64,000 bases of DNA from an uncultured Clostridia bacterium (lineage in GTDB: Bacteria > Bacillota > Clostridia > UBA1381). Where the stretch lies: contig CANPXG010000002.1 of the NCBI GenBank assembly GCA_947585795.1, positions 39,593 to 103,592 of the forward strand, written 5' to 3'. The number at the start of each line of letters is the position of its first letter. Within the stretch, counting starts at the first letter, position 1. The notes below the pieces were generated by a model. The model searched no databases, had not been told where the DNA came from, and worked only from the letters and a program-made list of their open reading frames with translations. The translations under genes were made by a program, and so were the position numbers. This document shows, in pieces, positions 18,503 through 27,602 of the stretch.

Positions 18503-18543
18503 CGGACGGCGGCATTTTACATGCAGCCGTTCGACCTTTTTTT
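18503..18543 (+). terminator. Intrinsic terminator ending the dcw-hisS operon
   Basis: CGGACGGC / GCCGTTCG stem (one G-T pair) with a 14-nt loop, followed shortly by TTTTTTT. Confidence 0.75.
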
Positions 18544-18559
18544 ATTATAAAAACGCGTC

Positions 18560-18588
18560 TTGTAAAAATACGCCGAAAATGGTATACT
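18560..18588 (+). promoter_or_regulatory. Promoter of the alcohol dehydrogenase gene
   Basis: TTGTAA (18560-18565), 17 bp, TATACT (18583-18588). Confidence 0.55.
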
Positions 18589-18631
18589 TAAAATATACAA
18601 ATAAATTTTAACGGAAAGGCTGTGATGTACT

Positions 18632-19729
18632 TTGGAACTTGGATTTTACATGCCCACAAAAGTAATCGTGGGTGCTGACTGCGTCAGGAGGAACGCGGAT
18701 ATATTCGGTATTGGCAAGAAAGCGCTTATAGTCACCGGTGCTTCCTCCGCGAAGAAGAACGGAGCGCTTGACGATGCGGTGCACGCCCTTAAGGCGAAGA
18801 ATGTTCAATACGCCGTTTTCGATAAGGTGATGAGCAATCCGACTATAAACTGCGTGTACGAGGGCGCGGAAGCGGCTATGGAGGAGGAAGCCGACTTCAT
18901 CGTGGCGATAGGCGGAGGCTCGCCCATGGACGCTGCGAAGGCTATAGCGCTGCTCGCCGTTACCGATATAGACAAAAAAGAGCTGCTTACAGCCGACATA
19001 GGCTCGAGGGCGCTGCCGATGATACATATACCGACCACCGCCGGTACCGGCTCCGAGGTCACGCCGTACTCGATACTTACGAACCACGAGAAAAAGACAA
19101 AGGCGAGTATCGGCGCGCCGTGCCTGTTCCCGTCCTACGCTTTGCTTGACGCGAAATATACCGATCATTTGGGCAAACGCACGACGGTCAACACAGCGAT
19201 CGACGCTCTTTCACATTCCGTGGAGGGTATGATGTCGGCGCGCGCGAATATAATGGCTGACGCTATAGCGCGCGAGGGTATAAGAATTATTTCCTCGTTA
19301 TTTGACAAACTGATACAGGGCTATCTCACGCGTCCCGACAGGGAACAGCTGCTTTACGCGTCAATGCTCGGCGGCGTGGTAATTTCACAGACAAAGACGA
19401 CAGCCGTACATTCAATGGGGTACTCGCTCACGTATTTCCACGGTATCGACCACGGCAGAGCGAACGGACTTCTTCTCGGTGAGTTTACGGAGTACACGGA
19501 AAGGTACGCGCCGTCAAAGGTACGGGATATTTTGAGCTGTATGAATATGACATCCGTAGGGGAGTTTAAGGCGAAGCTGTCGAGAATTTTGGGTGCGAAG
19601 GAAAAATTTGAACCGGAGGAGCTTGAAATGTACGCCGATATTGCCGACGCGGCGGGCGGTACGCGTAACAGCTTCCACCGTCCCGAAAGAGATGAAATAC
19701 TGGGAATATACAGAAAATCGCTGCTGTAG
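18632..19729 (+). CDS. Iron-containing (type III) alcohol dehydrogenase
   Basis: NAD(P)-dependent oxidoreductase of the FucO/AdhE-C family; the substrate cannot be read from the sequence. The 365-aa product has the nucleotide loop GGGSPMDAAKAIA, the family block PTTAGTGSEVTPYS, and metal ligands in AIDALSHSVEG (D and H), then VHSMG and DHGRANG (two H). The start is uncertain: a TTG at 18632 lies 12 nt after GGAAAGG, and the ATG at 18650 opens MPTKVIVG with no good ribosome site. It has its own promoter and no operon partner. Confidence 0.9.
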   Translation: MELGFYMPTKVIVGADCVRRNADIFGIGKKALIVTGASSAKKNGALDDAVHALKAKNVQYAVFDKVMSNPTINCVYEGAEAAMEEEADFIVAIGGGSPMDAAKAIALLAVTDIDKKELLTADIGSRALPMIHIPTTAGTGSEVTPYSILTNHEKKTKASIGAPCLFPSYALLDAKYTDHLGKRTTVNTAIDALSHSVEGMMSARANIMADAIAREGIRIISSLFDKLIQGYLTRPDREQLLYASMLGGVVISQTKTTAVHSMGYSLTYFHGIDHGRANGLLLGEFTEYTERYAPSKVRDILSCMNMTSVGEFKAKLSRILGAKEKFEPEELEMYADIADAAGGTRNSFHRPERDEILGIYRKSLL

Positions 19730-19793
19730 GGTATTTGGTATAATTTCACAAAAAATATGTACCATTTTGTATGGACGACATTGTTATTTTTTG

Positions 19794-19822
19794 TTTACTT
19801 TATATAAGTTTTGTGATAAAAT
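19794..19822 (+). promoter_or_regulatory. Extended -10 promoter of the GGDEF gene
   Basis: TTTACT (19794-19799), 17 bp, TAAAAT (19817-19822) preceded by TGA. AAAGGAG follows before the ATG at 19856. Confidence 0.6.
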
Positions 19823-19855
19823 AACAGTAAGATAGGTAGAGAAAGGAGCAATATT

Positions 19856-22195
19856 ATGGAAAAAACGTACTTCCCGAACGAACAATTGAATAAAATACCG
19901 TGCGGAATTATCGTTTTTGAAAATACTGCTCCTTGGAGGATAGTATACGCGAATGAGCAGTATTACGCCCATTTCTCGAACGGTAACAGTGAAACGCTGA
20001 ACATTTTGGAAACAGACCTGCCGCAGCTTTCGGGTATCGAGAAGAAGCTTGGAGAAAAGGACGGCACGAAGATATACTACAGGTGCAACACCGGTAAAAA
20101 ATTACCGCGCACGGTCATTATGACTGTCCGCCGATACGACGAGCGCTCGTATATCGCCGTGTTGGAGGATATAACGAAGGAATTTAACCTTCTCGAAAGA
20201 TTAAAGCGCGAGAAGGAAAAATTTGCGATGGTCCTCTGTGACGATCAGAACATGGTTTTTGAGGACGATGTGCAAAAAAACGTGTCCGTTTTGTATATGC
20301 AGCAGGAAGATGGTGAGATCAAGACGATAAAAACGAAGGGAATATACGAGCAGCTTGCGGAAAGTATGGTTCATCCGCACGAAAAACCGTTTTTTATCGA
20401 AAATATATACAACGAAAAGGAAAAAATGCTGTCCGCGCGTATGAAAATAAACGGCGCGAAGGACTGGAAATGGTACCGTATATACAGGCGGTTCGAGTAT
20501 GACGACGAAGGTAAGATCATGCGCGTGTACGGCGTTATACGCGACGTGGACGACGAAAAGAAGCGCGAGGAGGAATACAGAAAAAAGATCGAGATAGATC
20601 CCGTGCTCAAAATTTACACGAGAAATGCCGGCGTAAACAAAATCAACAGCTATATCCGCAACAACCCCAAGCGCAGCGACTACGCCCTGCTCATTATGGA
20701 CATCGACGATTTTAAAAATATAAACGACACGTACGGTCACATGTACGGCGACGTTGTGATAGAGATGACCGCAGGCGCGATAAAGGAAGCGGTCGGTGAC
20801 GCGGGCTTTGCCGGACGTTACGGCGGCGACGAGTTTTTTGCGTTCGTACATTCCGCAAGCCGCAGCGAGATACGCGCCGTGGCGGAGGAGATTTTAAATA
20901 AGGTGAAGGATTTCCACCTGTCCGACGATACGCGTATAACGCTCAGTATAGGCGTTGCGTCGGGCGATATGCTTGCGGATACCGATGCGGGTTATGCCGG
21001 ACTTTTGGAGAAGGCGGATAAGGCGCTTTACCATGTGAAAGAGAACGGTAAGGCGAATTGGTGCGAGTACAACGAAAATATGTCGAACAATAACGGCCGC
21101 GGTCTTGACTATGAGGAGGATGAGGCGGAGGAAAGCGCAGAGATGCTGGATTCCAAGGACATGATGAAGGCGTTTCTGGAGCTGTCCGCCGGTGCGAAAA
21201 CGAGCGACGAGGCGGTATACAACATAATGAAGCATATCATAGACAGGTTCCGCTTCGACTGGATGCAGATAATGCAGGTAAACAGCAGGGAGGACCTTAT
21301 AACGATAAGGTACGAGTGGTGCCGTACTCCGGATTTTCGTAACAATGCCGGTAAAAGCGGTTATTACGTGCACTCCGATATAATGAATTTCAGGCATTAC
21401 TTCGAGAATTTTCCGATATTCAGAGTGCTGCCCGAAAATATCGGCGGCTTTTCGCCGAAGTTCCAGCGTGAGTTTGAAAAGAATATGCGCTACAACGTGG
21501 TGTATATTTCAAATACGACGACAGATGAGAATTTTTATATGTTCGTGTGTACCCGTTTTGACAAGAACGACGTTTGGACGGATGAGGAAACGCAGGAGCT
21601 TAACATGGCGACAAAGATAATGACCATGTATATCGCTCAGACGGGCAGGGAGTCCGAGAATGAGAAGAAGCTTCAGCATATGGTTGACTATGACAGAAAG
21701 ACCGACCTCTACTCCATATCGCAGCTTTACGTCCAAATGGGACGTTTGAGGAAGATCGCGCGCGAAAACGGTGAGGACGTTGTGCTGGCGCACTGTGATA
21801 TAGGTAATTTTGTTAAGTTCAACCGCGACTTCGGTATCGAGGCGGGTGACGATATACTCTTAAGCTACGGCAAGCATATTAAGGATAATTTTTACAACGG
21901 ACGCGTCAGCGCGTCGCATATTGACGGAACGGATATTTTCTACGTCGCTTTCAGAGTTAAGAAGGGCGATATGAGTATCATTGAAAAGTACCATAACGAA
22001 AATATATACTTCTGTAATATGTGCAACGAAAAGTATAAGGGTGCGGAGCTTGTCATAAGAACGGGCGTGTACCTACTAAAGGATAACGAGGACGGCGGCT
22101 ACGGCTTTGACTGCGCCATGCTCGCGAAAAAATACGTAAAAGACCGAAATCGCAGCTTTTACGTCATGTACGATGATCAAATGGATGATTTGTAA
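19856..22195 (+). CDS. PAS-GGDEF-GAF-like signalling protein with a degenerate second GGDEF domain
   Basis: Probable cytoplasmic diguanylate cyclase or c-di-GMP sensor. In the 779-aa product, residues about 5-100 and 115-235 look like PAS domains, the latter ending in the PAC-like WKWYRIYRRFEYD and YGVIRDVDDE. A canonical GGDEF follows (LLIMDIDDFKNINDTYGH, then RYGGDEFF with GGDEF at 323-327) and lacks an RxxD inhibitory site. A GAF-like region spans about 435-600. The last 170 residues (TDLYSISQLY, CDIGNFVKFNRDFG) copy the GGDEF layout, but the signature reads DGTDIF (690-695), so that copy is probably inactive. No membrane helix or EAL domain is seen. It has its own promoter and terminator. 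Confidence 0.88.
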   Translation: MEKTYFPNEQLNKIPCGIIVFENTAPWRIVYANEQYYAHFSNGNSETLNILETDLPQLSGIEKKLGEKDGTKIYYRCNTGKKLPRTVIMTVRRYDERSYIAVLEDITKEFNLLERLKREKEKFAMVLCDDQNMVFEDDVQKNVSVLYMQQEDGEIKTIKTKGIYEQLAESMVHPHEKPFFIENIYNEKEKMLSARMKINGAKDWKWYRIYRRFEYDDEGKIMRVYGVIRDVDDEKKREEEYRKKIEIDPVLKIYTRNAGVNKINSYIRNNPKRSDYALLIMDIDDFKNINDTYGHMYGDVVIEMTAGAIKEAVGDAGFAGRYGGDEFFAFVHSASRSEIRAVAEEILNKVKDFHLSDDTRITLSIGVASGDMLADTDAGYAGLLEKADKALYHVKENGKANWCEYNENMSNNNGRGLDYEEDEAEESAEMLDSKDMMKAFLELSAGAKTSDEAVYNIMKHIIDRFRFDWMQIMQVNSREDLITIRYEWCRTPDFRNNAGKSGYYVHSDIMNFRHYFENFPIFRVLPENIGGFSPKFQREFEKNMRYNVVYISNTTTDENFYMFVCTRFDKNDVWTDEETQELNMATKIMTMYIAQTGRESENEKKLQHMVDYDRKTDLYSISQLYVQMGRLRKIARENGEDVVLAHCDIGNFVKFNRDFGIEAGDDILLSYGKHIKDNFYNGRVSASHIDGTDIFYVAFRVKKGDMSIIEKYHNENIYFCNMCNEKYKGAELVIRTGVYLLKDNEDGGYGFDCAMLAKKYVKDRNRSFYVMYDDQMDDL

Positions 22196-22203
22196 AATCT
22201 TGA

Positions 22204-22238
22204 CCCCTCGCTTACGGGTAAGCGGGGGGATTTTTTTT
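22204..22238 (+). terminator. Intrinsic terminator of the GGDEF gene
   Basis: CCCCTCGCTTAC pairs with GTAAGCGGGGGG around a tiny loop, followed by eight T. It ends 2-3 bp before the first Pho half-site. Confidence 0.85.
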
Positions 22239-22240
22239 CT

Positions 22241-22306
22241 TTTACAAGAATTTCAGGAGAATTTTACAAATGTGTGATATTAGATTTTACATTGCGGTGA
22301 TAGAAT
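22241..22306 (+). promoter_or_regulatory. Pho-box-like direct repeats and extended -10 of the pst operon
   Basis: TTTACA occurs at 22241, 22263 and 22286, spaced 22 and 23 bp, with a weaker TTTCAG at 22251 between the first two. The -10 is TAGAAT (22301-22306) preceded by TGA, with no recognisable -35. TTTACA ends 9 nt before the -10. PhoP of Bacillus binds TT(A/T/C)ACA-type repeats at 11-bp period and PhoB acts in the same place, so activation by the phoP product encoded at 50.3 kb is inferred. Confidence 0.7.
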
Positions 22307-22388
22307 TATTTTAGCGAGGTAAATCGACGATTTGTTTACCCGCAAAAAATAACCGCGTAAACGGATAAAAAGAAACGGAGGAATTAAA

Positions 22389-23213
22389 ATGATGAACGTA
22401 AAAGGACTGATAAGCGCGATCACCGTAATAGCGGCGGCGGTCGTGTCGCTCGCGTCATGCGGAGGGAAAACGACACAGCAGGGTACGGTAAACATGAACG
22501 GCTCGACATCAATGCAGAAAATGGTGGAGGCGGAGTGTGAGGTGTTTAACGAAACGTATCCAAACATTACGGCTTCGGGACAGTTTACGGGCAGCGGCGC
22601 GGGACTTGAAGCCGTCGCGGCGGGCAGCGCGGATGTAGGTAACGCGTCGCGCGCGTTAAAGGATGAGGAAAAAGCAAAGGGACTTGTTGAAAATATCATC
22701 GCGCTGGACGGAATAGCGGTCGTGACAAATAAAAATGTCGCGGTAGACAATTTGACAACGGAGCAGCTTGCAGCCATTTATACCGGAGCCGTATCGGATT
22801 GGGGCGCTTACGGCGGTGAGAGTGGACAGGTCGTCGTAATAGGACGCGAAGCGGGCTCCGGTACACGTGACGCGTTTGAAGAAATTCTTGACATAGCCGA
22901 TAAGGGCGCTTACGCGCAGGAGCTTGACTCTACCGGCGCGGTACTGACGACGGTCGCGTCAACGCCGAACGCGATTGGGTACGTTTCGCTCGACGCGCTT
23001 GACGACAGCGTAAACGCCGTTAAAATTAACGGAGTGGAGGCGACGGCGGATAACATTAAAAGCGGCGCGTACTCTTTGCAGCGTCCGTTCGTGATGGCGA
23101 CGCGCGGCGAAATTTCAGAGCAGAGCGACGCTGTCAAGACTTGGTTCAACTTTTTAAACTCACCCGAGGGACAGGAAGTTATAGCGAACGTGGGACTTAT
23201 ATCCGTGAAATAA
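22389..23213 (+). CDS. pstS: Phosphate-binding lipoprotein of the Pst transporter
   Basis: Captures inorganic phosphate outside the membrane and hands it to PstCA. The 274-aa product has a lipoprotein signal ending in the lipobox LASC. The phosphate-binding segments are NGSTSMQKM near the mature N-terminus, FTGSGAGLEAV, and GREAGSGTRDAFEE. GGAGG precedes the first of two adjacent ATG codons. It heads pstSCAB-phoU, about 83 bp downstream of the Pho-type promoter. Confidence 0.97.
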   Translation: MMNVKGLISAITVIAAAVVSLASCGGKTTQQGTVNMNGSTSMQKMVEAECEVFNETYPNITASGQFTGSGAGLEAVAAGSADVGNASRALKDEEKAKGLVENIIALDGIAVVTNKNVAVDNLTTEQLAAIYTGAVSDWGAYGGESGQVVVIGREAGSGTRDAFEEILDIADKGAYAQELDSTGAVLTTVASTPNAIGYVSLDALDDSVNAVKINGVEATADNIKSGAYSLQRPFVMATRGEISEQSDAVKTWFNFLNSPEGQEVIANVGLISVK

Positions 23214-23225
23214 CGAGGGACTATT

Positions 23226-24125
23226 ATGACGAAAAGTAAAAATAAAACGGAGCGAATAATGTCGGTGGTATTCTTCGTCTGCGGAGGCGGCGCTATAGCG
23301 GCTGTGCTTGCGATAACGGTATACATGATAGCCTGCGGCTTTCCCGCGCTCACAAAAATAGGCGTTTTGGATATGCTGTTCGGCACTGTGTGGGCACCGA
23401 CAGCCGCCGAACCAAAATTCGGAATACTCTACATAATCTTAACGTCGATAGTCGGAACCATGCTCGCGATCGTGATCGGCGTGCCGATAGCGGTACTTAC
23501 GGCGGTGTTCCTGTCGGAAACAGCGCCGAAGCCGATGACGCGGATAGTAAAGCCCGCCGTGGAGCTTTTGGCGGGAATACCTTCGGTAGTGTACGGACTG
23601 CTCGGAATACTCATAGTAAAGCCCGTAATTTATCACATTGAAGCCGCGATTTACGCGGGTGACGCCACGCACCAAATGACGGGCGGCGCTAATCTTATCT
23701 CAGCCGTGCTTGTGCTTGCGATAATGATTTTACCCACAGTTGTGAACGTGTCCGAAACATCTTTGCGCGCCGTGCCGCAGCATCTTCGCAATTCCTCTTA
23801 CGCGCTCGGTGCGACAAGGGTGGGCACGGTATTCAAGGTGACATTGCCGGCGGCGAGATCGGGTATAATATCGGCTGTGGTACTGGGCGTGGGACGCGCA
23901 ATAGGCGAGGCTATGGCTATAACCATGGTGGCGGGCAACAGCGTCAATTTACCGCTGCCGTTTAACTCGGTAAGGTTTTTGACGACGGGTATCGTATCGG
24001 AAATGTCCTATTCCTCGGGACTTCACCGCGAGGCGTTGTTCACGATAGGACTTGTACTGTTCGCGTTCATAATGGTGATAAACATCGTGCTGAACACGAC
24101 GCTTAAAAAGGCGGGTGAAGAGTAA
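23226..24125 (+). CDS. pstC: Phosphate ABC transporter permease PstC
   Basis: One of two membrane subunits of the high-affinity phosphate importer. The 299-aa product has six hydrophobic helices. The segment ELLAGIPSVVYGLLGI is typical of Pst permeases, and the ABC-coupling EAA-like loop reads SSYALGATRVGTVFKVTLPA. It starts 12 bp after pstS, and its TAA shares one base with the pstA ATG (TAATG), so translation of the two permeases is coupled. Confidence 0.96.
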   Translation: MTKSKNKTERIMSVVFFVCGGGAIAAVLAITVYMIACGFPALTKIGVLDMLFGTVWAPTAAEPKFGILYIILTSIVGTMLAIVIGVPIAVLTAVFLSETAPKPMTRIVKPAVELLAGIPSVVYGLLGILIVKPVIYHIEAAIYAGDATHQMTGGANLISAVLVLAIMILPTVVNVSETSLRAVPQHLRNSSYALGATRVGTVFKVTLPAARSGIISAVVLGVGRAIGEAMAITMVAGNSVNLPLPFNSVRFLTTGIVSEMSYSSGLHREALFTIGLVLFAFIMVINIVLNTTLKKAGEE

Positions 24126-25000
24126 TGGAAAGCCTTTACGTAAAGAAAAAACGCCCGTCCGACGCGATACTTTCGGGACTTATATACTTTTCCGGCATAC
24201 TTACCACCGCACTTTTGGCGGGAATCATAATTTACATCGCGGTAAACGGAATAGGCAGTATCGACCCGACATTTCTGACCACGATAAAAAGCGTCGCGAA
24301 GGGCACATTCGGTATATTGGGCTATATGGTAAACACACTTTACATAATTGTGATCACTCTTTTAATTGCCACGCCCGTAGGTATCGGCGCGGCAGTATAT
24401 CTCACCGAGTACGCGAAAAGAGGCAGACTTGTATCGTTTATAGAATTTGCGACGGAAACGCTGTCCGGTATACCGTCGATAATATTCGGACTTTTCGGTA
24501 TGGCGTTTTTCGGGCAAACGTGTCACATGGGTTTTTCCGTGCTATGCGGTTCACTTACCCTGACGCTTATGATTTTGCCGATAATAATACGTACCACACA
24601 GGAGTCATTGAAAACGGTACCGGAAAGCTACCGCCTCGGCGCGCTCGGTATGGGCGCTGAAAAGTGGCGTATCATACGAACTATCGTAATACCGTCGTCA
24701 CTTCAAGGCATAGTCACCGCCGTAATACTTGCGGTGGGAAGAATTGTCGGCGAGAGCGCGGCGCTCCTGTTTACTGCGGGCAGCAGCTACCTGCTTCCGA
24801 AATCAGCAGCGGGGATATTCCCGCACATCATGGAATCGGGCGGCACGCTCACTATCGGACTGTATCTTGAAATGTCCGAGGGCAATAAGGCGAACGCGTT
24901 CGGTATCGCGCTTGTGCTCATCGTGCTCGTGCTCGCGATCAACGCGCTTACCAAGCTTGTAACGGGACGTATAGCGAAAAAACAAGGAAAACAAAACTGA
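24125..25000 (+). CDS. pstA: Phosphate ABC transporter permease PstA
   Basis: Second membrane subunit of the Pst importer (291 aa, six helices). It carries [15 protein letters not shown], paralogous to the PstC segment, and the coupling loop [20 protein letters not shown]. It starts inside the pstC stop codon and lies 13 bp before pstB. Confidence 0.96.
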   Translation: MESLYVKKKRPSDAILSGLIYFSGILTTALLAGIIIYIAVNGIGSIDPTFLTTIKSVAKGTFGILGYMVNTLYIIVITLLIATPVGIGAAVYLTEYAKRGRLVSFIEFATETLSGIPSIIFGLFGMAFFGQTCHMGFSVLCGSLTLTLMILPIIIRTTQESLKTVPESYRLGALGMGAEKWRIIRTIVIPSSLQGIVTAVILAVGRIVGESAALLFTAGSSYLLPKSAAGIFPHIMESGGTLTIGLYLEMSEGNKANAFGIALVLIVLVLAINALTKLVTGRIAKKQGKQN

Positions 25001-25013
25001 AAGGAACGGGACT

Positions 25014-25790
25014 ATGAACGAAACAAAAAAACCGCCCGAAGTAAAAATGACGGCAAACGATTTGAACTTGTACTACGGTACGCACCACGCCTTAAAGGAC
25101 GTGACGCTGCCGATATACAAAAACAAAATTACGGCGCTTATAGGACCGTCGGGCTGCGGCAAATCAACATTTTTAAAAACGCTGAACCGTATGAATGACT
25201 TGGTGGAAAACGTGAAGATAGAGGGAGAAATACTTTTGGACGGCGAGGACATCTACGACAGGCGCGTAGACGTTACAACGCTCCGCAAACGCGTCGGCAT
25301 GGTGTTCCAGCAGCCAAACCCATTCCCGATGAGCGTGTATGACAACATTGCCTACGGTCCGCGTATACACGGGATAAAAAACCGCGCGAGGCTCGACGAG
25401 ATAGTTGAAAAAAGTCTTAAACAAGCGGCAATATGGGACGAATTAAAGGACAGACTGAAAAAGAGCGCGCTTGGACTTTCCGGCGGTCAGCAGCAAAGAC
25501 TTTGTATCGCCCGCGCGCTCGCGGTAGAACCGGAGGTACTGCTGATGGACGAACCCACCTCCGCGCTCGATCCCATATCGACGCTTAAAATCGAAGATTT
25601 AATGGACGAATTAAAGAAAAAGTATACCGTTGCCATTGTCACGCACAATATGCAGCAGGCATCGAGAATATCGGACTGCACCGCGTTTTTTCTTGTGGGG
25701 GAAATGATAGAGTTCGCAACGACGCAAGACCTCTTTTCCGCGCCGCGCGACAAAAGAACGGAGGACTACATAACCGGACGTTTCGGGTAA
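25014..25790 (+). CDS. pstB: Phosphate ABC transporter ATP-binding protein
   Basis: ATPase that drives the PstCA channel (258 aa). Walker A is GPSGCGKST, the signature is LSGGQQQR, Walker B is [12 protein letters not shown], and the Pst-specific stretch [18 protein letters not shown] follows the Q-loop. The gene lies 13 bp after pstA. phoU comes 51 bp later with its own AGAAAGGAAT ribosome site. Confidence 0.98.
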   Translation: MNETKKPPEVKMTANDLNLYYGTHHALKDVTLPIYKNKITALIGPSGCGKSTFLKTLNRMNDLVENVKIEGEILLDGEDIYDRRVDVTTLRKRVGMVFQQPNPFPMSVYDNIAYGPRIHGIKNRARLDEIVEKSLKQAAIWDELKDRLKKSALGLSGGQQQRLCIARALAVEPEVLLMDEPTSALDPISTLKIEDLMDELKKKYTVAIVTHNMQQASRISDCTAFFLVGEMIEFATTQDLFSAPRDKRTEDYITGRFG

Positions 25791-25841
25791 TTCCGATACA
25801 AATCTCGTGCCGTTAAATCAGTTATAGAAAGGAATCGTAAA

Positions 25842-26477
25842 ATGAGAAACAGATTTGACCGCCAGCTCACACAGCTCAATTCCGAGCTTACCGAAATGGG
25901 TATGTATATCGAGGAAGCGATAGCGGGCGCGGTGGAAGTGGTTATCCACGGCGATATAAACACGGCGAAAACAATAATGGAGTCGGACGAGGACATCGAC
26001 CACAAGGAGCGCGATATTGAAAGCCTTTGCATGAAAATGCTTCTGCAGCAGCAGCCTGTGGCGCGTGACCTGCGCAAAATATCGTCCGCGCTGAAAATGA
26101 TTACCGATATGGAACGTATCGGCGATCAAGCCGCCGACATATGTGAAATTGTCGTGAAGGGAAGTGTAAGCGGTGACACGATCCCCGCCCGTATACGTTC
26201 TATGGCGGAGGACGCTATTTACATGGTTACCGCGGCGGTAGAGGCGTATGTCAAGAACGACCTCGACCTTGCCAAAACCGTTATCGCATATGACGAGAAG
26301 GTGGACGCGTCGTTTAGCTGCGTGAAGAAAAACCTGATAGACATGATCAAAGAGAACGGCGACGCGAGCGCGATCGACGCGCTGATGATAGCCAAGTACA
26401 TTGAGAAGATAGGCGATCATGCGGTAAATATTGCAGGATGGGTATCATACTCGATAACGGGTGAGCATATAAAATAA
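25842..26477 (+). CDS. phoU: Phosphate signalling protein PhoU
   Basis: Helical protein that links the Pst transporter to the PhoR-type kinase and keeps the Pho response off when phosphate is plentiful. The 211-aa product has two PhoU three-helix repeats with the metal-binding pattern E(x)xxD: MERIGDQAADI in the first and IEKIGDHAVNI in the second. Last gene of the pst operon, followed at once by a strong terminator. The kinase it would act on is probably the phoR product at 49 kb. Confidence 0.97.
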   Translation: MRNRFDRQLTQLNSELTEMGMYIEEAIAGAVEVVIHGDINTAKTIMESDEDIDHKERDIESLCMKMLLQQQPVARDLRKISSALKMITDMERIGDQAADICEIVVKGSVSGDTIPARIRSMAEDAIYMVTAAVEAYVKNDLDLAKTVIAYDEKVDASFSCVKKNLIDMIKENGDASAIDALMIAKYIEKIGDHAVNIAGWVSYSITGEHIK

Positions 26478-26510
26478 AAATACGGCGGTGCGCACCGCCG
26501 TATTTTCATA
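26477..26510. terminator. Bidirectional terminator between phoU and the CE12 gene
   Basis: Perfect 15-bp inverted repeat (AAAATACGGCGGTGC and its complement) with A/T runs at both ends, between convergent genes. It overlaps the stop codons on both sides. Confidence 0.9.
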
Positions 26511-27585
26511 TCTTCGTTATATCCCTGTCGAGGTCGGGGAGGTTTACGAGCCCGATCGTCCTTATTTGCTCAAGCTCCTTCGCGTTCATGGGCTTCGCGT
26601 TCACGTCCCTTTCGGGCATTTCAACCTTTATCATGTCCCTTTTGATAAGACCGCTTATCGGCTCGACGTTATTTTTAATGAGCTCGTCCGCTGCGAACCT
26701 CGCTATGACGCTGCCGCCGATGTCGTTCGTGTGCGTGTAGTCGCGGTCGTCACCGTCACAGCGGAAATAATCCCACGCGCGCGCCGCACCCGCCGCTTCA
26801 AAAAACTCCGTCGTGCGCGTCCACAAATCAATAAACGGCACGTTCATCTCCTCACATACTTTTTTTACCGCGTTTCTGTAATCGCCGAGAAGGTTCAAAA
26901 GCGTGCCGTCCTCGGTGAATAAGATCCTGTTTATCGGCGACACGAGTATCGGCACAGCGCCTTTTTCGCGGGCGAAATTTACATAGTACTTTAAATTCTC
27001 GGTGTAACCGCCGTACGCGTCAAACGATTCTATCTTTTGGTCGTTGTGACCGAACTCCACAATGAGGAAATCACCCGCTTTTATCTTATCCTTGAACGCG
27101 GTGAAGTTTATATTTTTAAAATCCTCCGTAGTCGAACCCGACTGCGCCTGATTTTCCACCGCTATACCCGTGTTAAGAAGCTCGGGGAACATCTGCCCCC
27201 AGCCGCAGTACGTGGACGTTGGGTCGTACGGATACTCCGACGGCTGATCCGTCACGGTGGAGTCGCCCGCGATGTATATTACCGGCACGGTCACGGGACT
27301 TACCGCCGACACAGCCGACAGATCTCCGTCGCACAGTATGTAAATTTCCACGCCCTCGAACCGTCTTTCGCCCTCGTCGCGCTTTTGACAGTCGCACACG
27401 CTCACGTTAAACGTAAAATCCCTTTTTTCGCCGCTTTTCATCTTCACGTCGCGCGCCATTACCCTGCGCGACTGTGAATATATCGTGAACGTAATATCCT
27501 CGTGCGCCGTCACCATCACCGTCACCTCGTACGTGCCGTTGGGCGCGGGAGTCAGTATGCGCATAGGCTCTTTTTCGTATTTCAT
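26506..27585 (-). CDS. SGNH esterase, probable rhamnogalacturonan acetylesterase (CE12, YesT-like)
   Basis: Predicted to remove acetyl groups from rhamnogalacturonan fragments. The 359-aa product has no signal peptide, so it should act in the cytoplasm. A beta-sandwich N-terminal domain (about 1-110) is followed by the SGNH core: GDSTVTD (nucleophile Ser), GWGQMFP, NQAQSGSTTEDF, VEFGHND, and the C-terminal DYTHTNDIGG with the catalytic Asp and His. GAAAGGA precedes the ATG. It lies 17 bp downstream of fbp on the same strand, perhaps by read-through. With the two PL11 lyases it forms a dispersed pectin set. Confidence 0.88.
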   Translation of the reverse strand: MKYEKEPMRILTPAPNGTYEVTVMVTAHEDITFTIYSQSRRVMARDVKMKSGEKRDFTFNVSVCDCQKRDEGERRFEGVEIYILCDGDLSAVSAVSPVTVPVIYIAGDSTVTDQPSEYPYDPTSTYCGWGQMFPELLNTGIAVENQAQSGSTTEDFKNINFTAFKDKIKAGDFLIVEFGHNDQKIESFDAYGGYTENLKYYVNFAREKGAVPILVSPINRILFTEDGTLLNLLGDYRNAVKKVCEEMNVPFIDLWTRTTEFFEAAGAARAWDYFRCDGDDRDYTHTNDIGGSVIARFAADELIKNNVEPISGLIKRDMIKVEMPERDVNAKPMNAKELEQIRTIGLVNLPDLDRDITKI

Positions 27586-27602
27586 GCTATAATATCCTTT
27601 CG

